Part shown: positions 16,828 through 25,236 of the stretch, one piece after another
How the letters are laid out: each line of letters begins with the position of its first letter
Numbering within the stretch: the stretch's first letter is position 1
Assembly (NCBI GenBank): GCA_019038625.1
Contig: JAHOYU010000025.1
Location: 1-45,509 of the forward strand
DNA length: 45,509 nt
DNA from: Candidatus Latescibacterota bacterium
Lineage (GTDB): Bacteria > Krumholzibacteriota > Krumholzibacteriia > Krumholzibacteriales > Krumholzibacteriaceae
Reading direction: 5' to 3'
Made by a program: the position numbers and the translations under genes
Notes under the pieces: generated by a model
The model's input: the letters and a program-made list of their open reading frames with translations, nothing else
The model's database searches: none
Told to the model about the DNA's origin: nothing

Positions 16828-17063
16828 ATTTCAGAACACGACTGTTTTCTGACAGTGGTGATCGATCTATGATACTCGAAATCTCCAAGTAGTTAATTTT
16901 TGTTGACAATAACGGTAATTTTCTGTTACTGTTCCGCTTACTTCCCGGCATCTATGAGTTCAAGAACGAGACCTGTTTCGTTTTTGTTGCTTTAGTTTAA
17001 TGAATTATAAGGGATAAGGGGGCTGTCCTGATAATTCATGAATCAATATCAGGTATTTATCAA

Positions 17064-17219
17064 AATGCCCGAATAGTATTATTTACAACTGTTATTATTT
17101 TGTTCTTACCACATCCAATTTCTGGCCAGAGCTATAATCTCATTCCGAATCCGGGCTTCGAGATAGTACCGGACTACAGTAGTACCAGTATGCATTATTC
17201 CGATATTCTCAACCTCTGA
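17064..17219 (+). pseudogene. Remnant of the 5' end of a secreted 'NPGFE' protein gene
   Basis: The frame reads a hydrophobic signal-peptide-like segment (ARIVLFTTVIILFLPHPISG) followed by GQSYNLIPNPGFEIVPD, then about 15 more residues and a stop at 17217-17219. This matches the start of the intact gene just downstream, whose mature protein begins GQSPNLVLNPSFEAYTG. No in-frame ATG or GTG precedes the signal segment; the ATG at 17065 is in another frame and stops after three codons, and only a TTG at 17100 could serve. It is best read as the decayed or truncated 5' end of a paralogue. A real 39-residue peptide from the TTG is a less likely alternative. Confidence 0.6.
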
Positions 17220-17235
17220 CAAATGGAGCACTTTC

Positions 17236-20200
17236 ATGCGAAGAATGCGTGTTGTCCTGAGTGTCTTTACGATCCTTGTAATGTGTTCTGCGGCCATTTC
17301 CGTATACGGACAGTCGCCTAACCTGGTTTTGAACCCGAGTTTTGAGGCCTATACGGGAACACCCACCTGTGAGTATGGTGATCAGGGCAGGCTCGCATCA
17401 CTCGCTGATTACTGGACCATCACATCCGATGGATCATCTGACTTTTGGCATATTTTGTATGATTATTCTGAGTGCTTGACTCCTGTTGCTTTGCCGAGGA
17501 CTGGAAACGCGCATGTAGGCTTTGTAATTGGTGGTAACAACCCATTATACAGAGAATACGTGCAATCAGAAAACGGAATACAACTTTATCACGATAAATG
17601 CTATCAGGTTGAGTTTTACGCCAGGTGCACATCTGGTTCTATAACAAAACCTGTTGGTATGCATTTCAGTACATCACGTATCCAATATGCATATGCGGTA
17701 ACTCCACAAATCAGCGAAACGAAATATATTGCTTCTGGATATGTAAAGATATCAGGTGTTTATACACCACCTGTAGACGGCAATTACTATATAACTCTGG
17801 GAGCGTTCGAAACGGATCCGGTCCCGGACTCAAGATATCTGTTCATAGATGACGTATCAATCCGTGAAATCACAGCGCCTGAAGTGAGGGCAGCTTATAC
17901 TATTTACCCTACGGAAGAAGATCCGCCATGGTCTCCCCATCTTTTCTCTGGCGACCAGGTGTCAGTTGGGGACTGTGATTCTATCGAAATCTTCATTAAT
18001 GCCTCCGACGATTTCGAATCGGAAATAGCTATGACACTCACAGGCGCGGATATTCCAGGCATGTCCGTTCAGTGCGTGTCTCCATGTTCCGGCACATCGC
18101 CGGTATTTACAGGAGAAAATGGAGAAGTCGTGGTCCAGATCAACTGGGCTCCTTCATGGGACCAGTGCGGCATATATCCTGTCGGTGTGACCGCAACGTC
18201 ACAGTGTGGTCTTGTCTCGAATTTCTATTTCACAATCGAAGTCACATCCTGCCTGCATCCTTGCTGCCATGGCAACGGACAATGTCACCTGACTGATGAG
18301 ACGACCTGCGTTGATGAATGGGGAGGGGAATGGCACCCGGAGGCCGAAAGTTGTGAGGAAGTTACTTGTTCGTCAATCCCGTGTTGCATGCCTGATGGTA
18401 GCTGTGAGTACATGTTTACGGAACAGGAATGTCAGGCCGCCGGAGGCATAGTTCCCAGTAACTGCGATTACTGTGAGCCCAATCCTTGCGAAGATGGCAT
18501 CTGCTGCTTTCAGGACGGCAGCTGCCAGGCAATGACAAGGTGCGAGTGTATGGATGCATCTGGTGCAGTAGCTTTTACTGCGGGAGAAAGCTGCGATCCC
18601 AACCCATGCTCACAGCCCGGAGTGTGCTGCGATTTCGATATTTGTATTCTGACTGATAGAGTCTGCTGCTATAAGTGTTTTGGGGGGCGTCGGAACAGTT
18701 GGCATCCGGAGTGGACCAGCTGCGATCCCAATCCATGCATCGCTCCCTGTGTCGACCCTCCCCACAGCATGATCGCCTGGTGGCCTCTTGATGCATCTGA
18801 TGGGGCCGAAGGTATAGTTGCATATGATCTTGTCGGGGATAATACGTTGTGGCACCAAGGGACACCCGTTGCGAACTTTGGTGAACATGTCGGCAACTCC
18901 CAGCATTTTGAGAATGCCGGTGACTACCTTCAGGTACCATCTCCCACGGACGGTTCACTCGATCTCGGCACGGCCGATCTGAGCATCGATCTCTGGGTGC
19001 GAACGAACGTGACATATCCAGATGTTCGAACGATCGTCGACAAACGAGGCAATCCCAGCGGGGCCGGTTTTTCTCTTTTCATTGGAACGAACGGTTCTAT
19101 CGGATTTCAACTGGCCGATCCGAGTAACCATAACAACTGGCCCAGCAGCGGAATCGTCTCAGACGGGCAGTGGCACCATGTGGCGGTGACCGTCGACCGC
19201 GACGAGTCGAACCAGGGAGGCAAGATATACGTAGATGGCAGTGTAGTAGGGATTTTTGATCCTACGATACGGTCAGGGAGCCTTACCAACGACGGGTCGT
19301 TACGAATCGGACAGCGTAATCTGGACTCTGGGACGCCCTTTCAGGGAGACATCGATGAGGTGCAGATATTCAACCGTGAGCTAGATGCGGAAGAAATCGT
19401 AGCGATATACGAGTCAGATGTGAACGGCAAGTGCCGGTTCGGTAGTTACCTTCCCCCCGTAGTATCAATGTGTGAATACAATGATCATGTACACACGACT
19501 TTGATTATCGGTAATTTCACAGGCGAGACAAAGAGTTTCGATGTCAGCGTGTTCGGCGATGATGCGATTGGATTGGAAGCAGGATACGACCCGACCTATA
19601 ACTCGTACATGCTCGGTGAAGGGTATACTGAGATACCCGTTACGATCTACCCGCCGGATCACTTCGGGGGTACCGAGAGTTTTGCCATTATGGCCGGCGT
19701 GACGTGCGACAAAGGTTCATGCACGAGTTCGAGCAGGGTTCAGAGCATCCCATGGTATAATTGCGGCGGGCTCTCAAGTGGTGGTGATGTTTTTCTGGTC
19801 AGTTTAGGTCTCGTCGAGTATGTGGACTTCAGCTTTACGAACGAAACTGCCGTGCGTGACACCATTTTCTACGCAATAAAGTCGCTGGCAATGAACGGAG
19901 ACACGATGAGGCAAGTCGTGAGCCTTAATGGTCTGGCACCGGGCGAGATTGTCGAAGGAAATATTATCGTTGAGCCATATGATTCCGCATCAGTATCTAT
20001 CGGTGTATCGTTTGCGGAGTACGATCCGTTCGTCATTCACAGCCTCATACTGATGAGGGACCTGGACGATGACGGGATAAAAGAAAATGTTGGTTCGTAC
20101 CTGTTGCAGTCGGTACGTGAGACAGCGCCCAGTACCGCAGTTAATCTGACTTCATTCTCCGCATACGAGCACGATGGATATGTAGAAGTCGAATGGACCA

Positions 20201-20724
20201 CGGCTTCTGAATCGAATAACGCCGGATTCAATATTTACCGAAGTGAAAACAAAGAGGGCGTAAAAGTAAAGCTTAACGGAGTACTCATACCAGCTGCCGG
20301 CAATGGACTCGAGGAAACGATATACGTCTTCAGGGATTATGGCGCCGCCGATGGTGAAGTCTATTATTACTGGTTCGAGAATGTCAGTGTAGACGGCAAG
20401 ACCGGGATGAACGGGCCGGCACAGTCTTCTCGTCAGGATATTCCGATGGCCTTCAGCCTTGCCCAGAACTATCCCAATCCGTTCAATCCGGTGACCAATA
20501 TCAAATATTCCCTGCCATGGGACAGCCGCGTGAAGTTGACTATCTATAATGTTCTCGGGCAAAGAGTGGCGGTGCTGGTCGACTGCAGCCAGGAAAGAGG
20601 CTACAGGACGGCTCGTTGGGATGGAAAAAACACAAACGGTGCGGACGTCTCCAGCGGTATCTATTTCTATAAGCTGCAGGCGGGTAGTTTTGAAGAGACG
20701 AAGAAGATGATCCTGCTTCGCTAG
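17236..20724 (+). CDS. Giant secreted protein: NPSFE jelly-roll, Cys-rich modules, LamG and FlgD-like C-terminus
   Basis: A 1162-residue exported protein; GGAG lies 7 bp before the ATG. Signal peptide 1-25 (SVYGQ). Residues 26-211 start NLVLNPSFEAYTG and end YLFIDDVSIREI, a jelly-roll domain typical of FCB-group secreted proteins. At about 339-511 are four Cys-rich modules of the form CC-x-x-x-G-x-C ... C-x-P-N-P-C (for example CCMPDGSCEYMFTEQEC). Residues 513-735 are a LamG/concanavalin-like domain (IAWWPLDASDGAEG, LSIDLWVRT, GQWHHVAVTVD, FQGDIDEVQIFNREL). A fibronectin-like segment (969-1065; VEVEWTTASESNNAGFNIYR) and the FlgD-like module (1070-1162; LAQNYPNPFNPVTN ... TKKMILLR) close it. 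It is probably a surface carbohydrate-binding or adhesive protein. No enzyme motif was seen. Confidence 0.82.
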   Translation: MRRMRVVLSVFTILVMCSAAISVYGQSPNLVLNPSFEAYTGTPTCEYGDQGRLASLADYWTITSDGSSDFWHILYDYSECLTPVALPRTGNAHVGFVIGGNNPLYREYVQSENGIQLYHDKCYQVEFYARCTSGSITKPVGMHFSTSRIQYAYAVTPQISETKYIASGYVKISGVYTPPVDGNYYITLGAFETDPVPDSRYLFIDDVSIREITAPEVRAAYTIYPTEEDPPWSPHLFSGDQVSVGDCDSIEIFINASDDFESEIAMTLTGADIPGMSVQCVSPCSGTSPVFTGENGEVVVQINWAPSWDQCGIYPVGVTATSQCGLVSNFYFTIEVTSCLHPCCHGNGQCHLTDETTCVDEWGGEWHPEAESCEEVTCSSIPCCMPDGSCEYMFTEQECQAAGGIVPSNCDYCEPNPCEDGICCFQDGSCQAMTRCECMDASGAVAFTAGESCDPNPCSQPGVCCDFDICILTDRVCCYKCFGGRRNSWHPEWTSCDPNPCIAPCVDPPHSMIAWWPLDASDGAEGIVAYDLVGDNTLWHQGTPVANFGEHVGNSQHFENAGDYLQVPSPTDGSLDLGTADLSIDLWVRTNVTYPDVRTIVDKRGNPSGAGFSLFIGTNGSIGFQLADPSNHNNWPSSGIVSDGQWHHVAVTVDRDESNQGGKIYVDGSVVGIFDPTIRSGSLTNDGSLRIGQRNLDSGTPFQGDIDEVQIFNRELDAEEIVAIYESDVNGKCRFGSYLPPVVSMCEYNDHVHTTLIIGNFTGETKSFDVSVFGDDAIGLEAGYDPTYNSYMLGEGYTEIPVTIYPPDHFGGTESFAIMAGVTCDKGSCTSSSRVQSIPWYNCGGLSSGGDVFLVSLGLVEYVDFSFTNETAVRDTIFYAIKSLAMNGDTMRQVVSLNGLAPGEIVEGNIIVEPYDSASVSIGVSFAEYDPFVIHSLILMRDLDDDGIKENVGSYLLQSVRETAPSTAVNLTSFSAYEHDGYVEVEWTTASESNNAGFNIYRSENKEGVKVKLNGVLIPAAGNGLEETIYVFRDYGAADGEVYYYWFENVSVDGKTGMNGPAQSSRQDIPMAFSLAQNYPNPFNPVTNIKYSLPWDSRVKLTIYNVLGQRVAVLVDCSQERGYRTARWDGKNTNGADVSSGIYFYKLQAGSFEETKKMILLR
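20552..20724 (+). repeat. 3' coding repeat, copy A (about 95% identical to 24090-24262)
   Basis: The last 173 bp of this gene differ from the last 173 bp of the next gene at only 8 positions by my count, including the stop codon's neighbour. Identity drops to roughly 60% just upstream and vanishes right after the stop. Confidence 0.85.
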
Positions 20725-20857
20725 CAGGTGTCTTTATTAAAGAGTCGAGGAGTATCAGTATTCGGGTGCCTGTCGTTATGAGGATCTTGCAGCCGGAGTG
20801 TAGTCAGCGAACAGTTTTCTGTATGTATTGTCGTGTCATCAACAGGAGGAAATGACA

Positions 20858-23800
20858 ATGGGTAAATTGGTACTGATTCCGAAGGGGCTATGGTTTCTGG
20901 TGATTATTTTTGTCCTGGCTCTAATTTTCCCCGCTCTGCATGCCCGTGATGCAGAGGAAATCAGGCACAAAGAGATCGATCTCCCTGTTATTTCAACAAC
21001 ACCAGAATCCGGAGAGCCTTTTCTGCTGCCTGCTGCAGTTGGAGTAGTTGCTGAATATACGTTTGACAATGGGTCGTGTGGCACGGAGGGCTGGGTAAGT
21101 GTGGACAAGACTGAACAACCTGGTCCGTACTTTCATGTCGATGATTTTGATGGACTTGGCGGAGGAAATTATGGCGGGTTGGTACCACTGGACGGTCTGC
21201 AATCAATGTGGTGCGGCTACCGAAATGACCCGTTGGATATGGAGAAATGTGGTTGGTGCCCGCCAGGGTATGGCAATAATTGGGATCAGAGGTTCGAATC
21301 TATCACCTTTTCCACAAAGGGTGACGTCACGGTCAGTTTTTTAATGTACTACGACAGCGAGGGTGATAATGACTTTACCTATCTGGAATACCTGCATAAG
21401 GACGGTCACTGGGTGGAGCTCGCCAGTTTTGACGGTACTGGAGACTCATTAGTGATCGAATTGATTCCCGGCGGTGATGTAGATGGAGCTACAAAAATAC
21501 GGTTCCGTTTTGTGTCTGACGGTGCCTGGTCGGATGAGGACTGCCTGTGGGGTACAGACGGAGCGGTGATCATCGACAGCCTGACCGTTACAGATGATGA
21601 TGGGGAGGTGGACTCTCAGGATTTCGAGTTCGAAAGCGTGGGGGACCTGACCACCCTGGACGGCGACTGGGCAGCCACAACGCCGACTCCATACGGTGAC
21701 TATGCATTCCTCTTTGACAATAGCACAGCCCCGGACCCCTCCAGTTCGAATTCGTCTTGTGTCTGGGGATTCACAAATGGCTCTACATCCGATTATCTTT
21801 GTGGAGACTACCCTCTTACCATAACTGTTCCCTATGAAAACGAACGTGGTCAATACATCTATAATGAGATCCGGTCTCCCATAATACCGTTTACAAAAAC
21901 CGGTTCGGCGGTGTACCTGTTCTTTGACGTGTACCACGATCTCCCCCTGAACCCGCTCGTGTTTTACACATGGTCCGTCCGGTATCGAGAGACTCCCGGC
22001 GGATGCTGGTCGGGCTGGAAGGATCGAAACGACGTATATTATGGAACGGGAAAAGTGTGGGTCACCAAGCATTTTGGAATCGGCGATCTGCTCGGTGAGG
22101 ACCTGTCTTCCGTCGCCGAAATTCAGATCGCCCTGGGCGTTGCAGACTATTGTGGTCATTGGGAAGGGGAATATGGTGATTGTTCATGCCACAGCAACGC
22201 TCCGTTATTCGACAATGTCCGCCTTCTACGGTTCGATCCGGGGTATATAACAGGCAATGTGTTTAACGACATCAATGGCAATTGTGTGTACGATGAAGGT
22301 GTCGATTTTGGGATCTGTAATCGCAGGATTCAAGCTGAATCGATATTCGGCCAATTTATCGGATATACAAACGGACAGGGCGATTATTCGATTGAAGTTC
22401 TGGAGGAAACATACACAGTCGACCAGTTCGCCTTTACCGGTGATCCCTGGACTCTGCGTTCCTGCCTCCCCGACCCACCCTACACAATTGAGGTAGATGA
22501 AGGCCTGGGATATCCTAATAACGATTTCAGGCTAAACACAGTCGGGACTCCCCAATGTGATGTTTCTGTTGGCATTATATCCAACGGATTCAACTACGGA
22601 CCGGTTCCATGCGATGATACAATCTTCAGGGACCCATGCCCTGGAATCGAACATGAGTATCTTTTCTGGGTACGCAACAATACAACCTCAACGGGGTGGA
22701 CCACACCGGGCCAAATTCTCGAGATAGCTCTCGATCCAACATTCACTATCAATCCCATTGGTGTCTACAGCACCGACCCGATCAATTGCCCCATCACCTT
22801 TACGGTCGACCCGAATAACTATGAATGCGAAGTGGAGTTGACCGGACGAATCAATCCCGGGCAATCGTATGTGGTTGCTGTCCGGGCGACGCCAGCCACA
22901 GATAGTCCGTACGTGACACAGATGACCTATGTGGATCTCGGTGAGTGCAGCGGCAACAAAACATATTCGATGTCAGAATTATCCAATTGCTCGTGCGATC
23001 CAAACGACTTGACTGTCACGCCGGCCGGATGCGGCATCTTCGGCAACATTGCAGTGGACGACAGATTGACCTACAAGATCAGATTTGAGAATGTAGGGGG
23101 TGGGGTCGCGCATGACATCTTCATCGGTGACAATCTCGATATCGATCTGGACGAGACGACCTTTGCAATTATAGGAAGCAGCCATGCTATAACAGGTGTT
23201 CAGTCTTCCGGCAACAATCTGTCAATCTACTTCGACTCTATCGATCTGCCAGGCATCGGAGACCCCGATAACAACAAGGGGTTCGTGATCTTCTCCATCG
23301 ATCCCCATCCCGACTGTACAGAGGGGACAACGATAACAAATTCGGCCTCTATCTATTTTGACGATAATCCCCCGGTTGTCACGAATACTACAACCAATAC
23401 CGTGGCCTTCCCATTCGCTACCTTTGCGTGTGCTGATAGTTGTGTTGGAGCTGTTCGTTATTATAACTTTACCTTCACGGGGGGCGAAGATGCCTACGAC
23501 ACGTATTTATGGGAATTCGGGCCGGGTGGCATTCCGGCGACTTCCGATCTCAAAGATCCCCTTGGGATAACCTTCTCATCAGAGGGTATGAAGGAAGTCA
23601 CATTGACTGTTACACGGGATGGATGTGAAGAAAGTGTGACCGAGAAGCTGATCCATTCATCATGTGCCTCGACTGCGGTTCAGATGGCCTCATTCTCCGC
23701 TCTGGAAAGAGACAGTTACACAGTAGTCGAATGGACTACGATGGTGGAGAGTAACAACGCCGGATTCAACCTGTACCGGAGCGAGAGCGAAGAGGGGGAA

Positions 23801-24262
23801 AAGACACGGCTCAACGACGAGCTTATTCCGGCCGCAGGCAACGAACTTCAGGGAGCGGAATACAGCTTCAGGGATCATGGTATCGTGGTCGGTGTGGATT
23901 ATTACTACTGGACCGAGGGTGTCAGCCTGAATGGGACTGCGAGTATAAGCGGGTCTGTTCAGACAGAGCGAGATGAATTCCCGAACGCGTTCGGACTGTC
24001 ACAGAATATCCCCAACCCGTTTAATCCCACTACCGAGATAAGGTATAGCCTGGCTTTTGGCTGCCATGTTCGGCTGGATATCTACAACATTCTCGGGCAA
24101 AGAGTGGCGACGCTGGTCGACTGCAGCCAGGAAAGAGGCTACAGGACGGCTCGTTGGGATGGTAAAAACACAAATGGTGCGAGCGTCTCCAGCGGTATCT
24201 ATTTCTACAAGCTGCAGGCGGGTAGTTTTGAAGAGACGAAGAAGATGATCCTGCTTCGTTAG
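20858..24262 (+). CDS. Giant secreted adhesin-like protein with FlgD-like C-terminus
   Basis: A 1134-residue exported protein; the ATG at 20858 has AGGAGG 8 bp upstream (the ATG at 20852 is too close). A hydrophobic signal segment lies at about 8-27. Residues 65-463 form a long beta-rich region with VAEYTFDNGSCGTEGW and two jelly-roll-like parts. An SdrD-B-like segment begins ITGNVFNDINGNCVYDEG (about 464-561). A region starting CSCDPNDLTVTPAGCG and including RLTYKIRFENVGGGVAHDIF (about 715-848) resembles the DUF11/CARDB-like repeat of FCB surface proteins and ends ASIYFDDNPPVVTNT. A PKD-like segment (861-935), a fibronectin-like segment (941-1035; VVEWTTMVESNNAGFNLYR) and the FlgD-like module (1040-1134) follow. 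It is probably a surface adhesin. It shares the last two modules with the preceding gene. Confidence 0.8.
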   Translation: MGKLVLIPKGLWFLVIIFVLALIFPALHARDAEEIRHKEIDLPVISTTPESGEPFLLPAAVGVVAEYTFDNGSCGTEGWVSVDKTEQPGPYFHVDDFDGLGGGNYGGLVPLDGLQSMWCGYRNDPLDMEKCGWCPPGYGNNWDQRFESITFSTKGDVTVSFLMYYDSEGDNDFTYLEYLHKDGHWVELASFDGTGDSLVIELIPGGDVDGATKIRFRFVSDGAWSDEDCLWGTDGAVIIDSLTVTDDDGEVDSQDFEFESVGDLTTLDGDWAATTPTPYGDYAFLFDNSTAPDPSSSNSSCVWGFTNGSTSDYLCGDYPLTITVPYENERGQYIYNEIRSPIIPFTKTGSAVYLFFDVYHDLPLNPLVFYTWSVRYRETPGGCWSGWKDRNDVYYGTGKVWVTKHFGIGDLLGEDLSSVAEIQIALGVADYCGHWEGEYGDCSCHSNAPLFDNVRLLRFDPGYITGNVFNDINGNCVYDEGVDFGICNRRIQAESIFGQFIGYTNGQGDYSIEVLEETYTVDQFAFTGDPWTLRSCLPDPPYTIEVDEGLGYPNNDFRLNTVGTPQCDVSVGIISNGFNYGPVPCDDTIFRDPCPGIEHEYLFWVRNNTTSTGWTTPGQILEIALDPTFTINPIGVYSTDPINCPITFTVDPNNYECEVELTGRINPGQSYVVAVRATPATDSPYVTQMTYVDLGECSGNKTYSMSELSNCSCDPNDLTVTPAGCGIFGNIAVDDRLTYKIRFENVGGGVAHDIFIGDNLDIDLDETTFAIIGSSHAITGVQSSGNNLSIYFDSIDLPGIGDPDNNKGFVIFSIDPHPDCTEGTTITNSASIYFDDNPPVVTNTTTNTVAFPFATFACADSCVGAVRYYNFTFTGGEDAYDTYLWEFGPGGIPATSDLKDPLGITFSSEGMKEVTLTVTRDGCEESVTEKLIHSSCASTAVQMASFSALERDSYTVVEWTTMVESNNAGFNLYRSESEEGEKTRLNDELIPAAGNELQGAEYSFRDHGIVVGVDYYYWTEGVSLNGTASISGSVQTERDEFPNAFGLSQNIPNPFNPTTEIRYSLAFGCHVRLDIYNILGQRVATLVDCSQERGYRTARWDGKNTNGASVSSGIYFYKLQAGSFEETKKMILLR
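24090..24262 (+). repeat. 3' coding repeat, copy B
   Basis: The partner of 20552-20724; 8 differences in 173 bp, most of them silent. It codes for the last 57 residues of the FlgD-like module (from ILGQRVATLVDCSQERGYRT to TKKMILLR). Confidence 0.85.
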
Positions 24263-24278
24263 CCTCATCAGTTATCAG

Positions 24279-24306
24279 AAGGTCGGCCCGGAATCGGGCC
24301 GGCCTT
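24279..24306 (+). terminator. Terminator after the adhesin-like gene
   Basis: A 12-bp stem (aaggtcggcccg / cgggccggcctt, one G-T pair) with a GAAT loop. The T-run is short (cctt, then attc). It is a near copy of the subtilase terminator: 24270-24306 matches 16787-16823 at 36 of 37 bases. Confidence 0.75.
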
Positions 24307-24550
24307 ATTCTGTGCCCCCCAGGTAATACCCGCATGTATTGTCTTTTAATAGCCTAACGATAGAGAGAGGCCGGTCGATAAAACGGTTAGCGGGAAAATG
24401 CGTCAATGATAGCAGGGTACTGTATCGCTGATGTATTTGTGATTGGGTAAGCTGAAACTTTTGAAATTGAGATTATCTGGATCTATTCTCTATTCAGGAC
24501 GACTGGTTGCTATGTACGAATCCAGCGCTAAATTATTTCAAAACCAAATA

Positions 24551-24576
24551 ATATAGCGATATCTATCTCGCTATAT
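24551..24576. repeat. Perfect inverted repeat in the A+T-rich control region
   Basis: ATATAGCGA (24551-24559) and TCGCTATAT (24568-24576) flank an 8-bp centre. It lies about 80 bp upstream of the -35 box and has the size expected for a dimeric HTH protein site. Confidence 0.55.
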
Positions 24577-24655
24577 GTCAATAAATATATTTACAATTAT
24601 GCTAATAAAGTAACGATTAATATTTACTAAACATTTAATAATATCAAACTATAGG

Positions 24656-24684
24656 TTGACAAATATTCAAAGTGAGATTATCCT
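24656..24684 (+). promoter_or_regulatory. Promoter for the mobile mystery A/B pair
   Basis: Perfect TTGACA (24656-24661), 17-bp spacer, TATCCT (24679-24684; four of six). The leader would be about 35 nt. Confidence 0.55.
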
Positions 24685-24726
24685 TATTCAGGACTGGCAA
24701 CAATAATCAAGATATCAGGGAGCGCT

Positions 24727-25236
24727 ATGATGAGCAGAAATATTCAGTTATCAAGAAGACAGCTTGATCAGAAGATGAAAAAGCTCAAAAAGGATGCGGA
24801 TGAAGGGATTCCCAATAAGGGTTGGATCAGGTCCGTGCGATATGCCCTTGGAATGAGCGGGAGCCAGCTGGGCCACCGGCTTGGAGTCACTAAACAGCAG
24901 GTCAGCGCTCTGGAATCAGGGGAGCTTGAGGGATCCACGACCCTGAAGATGCTGAAAAAGGTAGCCAGGGCGATGGGATGCCGGGTCTTTTATGGCTTTG
25001 TGCCTGAGACTTCTCTTGAGGAGCATATCAGGGATAGAGCTGAACATATCGCTGTGAGAAGAATCAACAGGGTCGGTCATTCGATGGTCCTTGAGGGACA
25101 GGGTTTGGGTAAGCGGGAGATGAAGGCTGTCCTGAAAAACGAGATAGATCGAATAATCGATGAGATGCCGAAATATCTCTGGGATGATGTGGAGTACGGC
25201 GGCAGCAATAACGAAGTCGGGGAGAAAGAACGATGA
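24727..25236 (+). CDS. Mobile mystery protein A (Xre-type HTH regulator)
   Basis: A 169-residue DNA-binding protein matching mobile mystery protein A, a family found with mobilisation-related regions and always paired with the Fic-type mobile mystery protein B. N-terminal QLDQKMKKLK and GWIRSVRYALGMSGSQLGHRLGV lead into a Xre/Cro helix-turn-helix (about 40-85; VTKQQVSALESGELEGST, then LKMLKKVARAMGCRVFYGFVP). The C-terminal half ends GKREMKAVLKNEIDRIIDEMPKYLWDD in part, a helical region. It starts at the ATG at 24727 (GGGAG 4 bp upstream) or at 24730. The stop overlaps the next start by 4 bp (ATGA). It is probably the regulator, and perhaps the neutralising partner, of the Fic protein; repeats at its promoter suit autoregulation. 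Confidence 0.88.
   Translation: MMSRNIQLSRRQLDQKMKKLKKDADEGIPNKGWIRSVRYALGMSGSQLGHRLGVTKQQVSALESGELEGSTTLKMLKKVARAMGCRVFYGFVPETSLEEHIRDRAEHIAVRRINRVGHSMVLEGQGLGKREMKAVLKNEIDRIIDEMPKYLWDDVEYGGSNNEVGEKER

Larger units (their letters stand above)
16708..17235. other. 528-bp intergenic stretch with terminator and pseudogene remnant
   Basis: It contains the subtilase terminator, an A+T-rich middle (16880-17060) with a TTGACA at 16903-16908 that lacks a good -10, a palindromic ATTCATGAAT near 17033-17042, and the remnant of a secreted-protein gene (17064-17219) listed separately. Confidence 0.6.
24468..24694 (+). repeat. Split direct repeats near the mobile mystery promoter
   Basis: tgagattatc followed by tattcaggac occurs at 24468-24477 / 24491-24500 (13-bp gap) and at 24673-24682 / 24685-24694 (2-bp gap). 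The second pair lies on and just after the -10 box, a position suited to autorepression by the Xre protein. Confidence 0.5.
24263..24726. other. 464-bp A+T-rich intergenic control region
   Basis: It starts with the terminator of the adhesin gene (24279-24306). From about 24400 it becomes markedly A+T-rich. It holds a 9-bp perfect inverted repeat (24551-24576), a pair of split direct repeats (24468-24500 and 24673-24694) and the promoter of the mobile mystery genes (24656-24684). No coding region was seen. Confidence 0.6.

Noticed and set aside
13303-24262. Type IX secretion (Bacteroidota-style CTD) of the giant proteins
   Set aside because: The C-terminal modules match the FlgD-like Ig type with T-K-K-M-I-L-L-R, which resembles but is not diagnostic of a T9SS CTD, and no por/gld gene is in the window.
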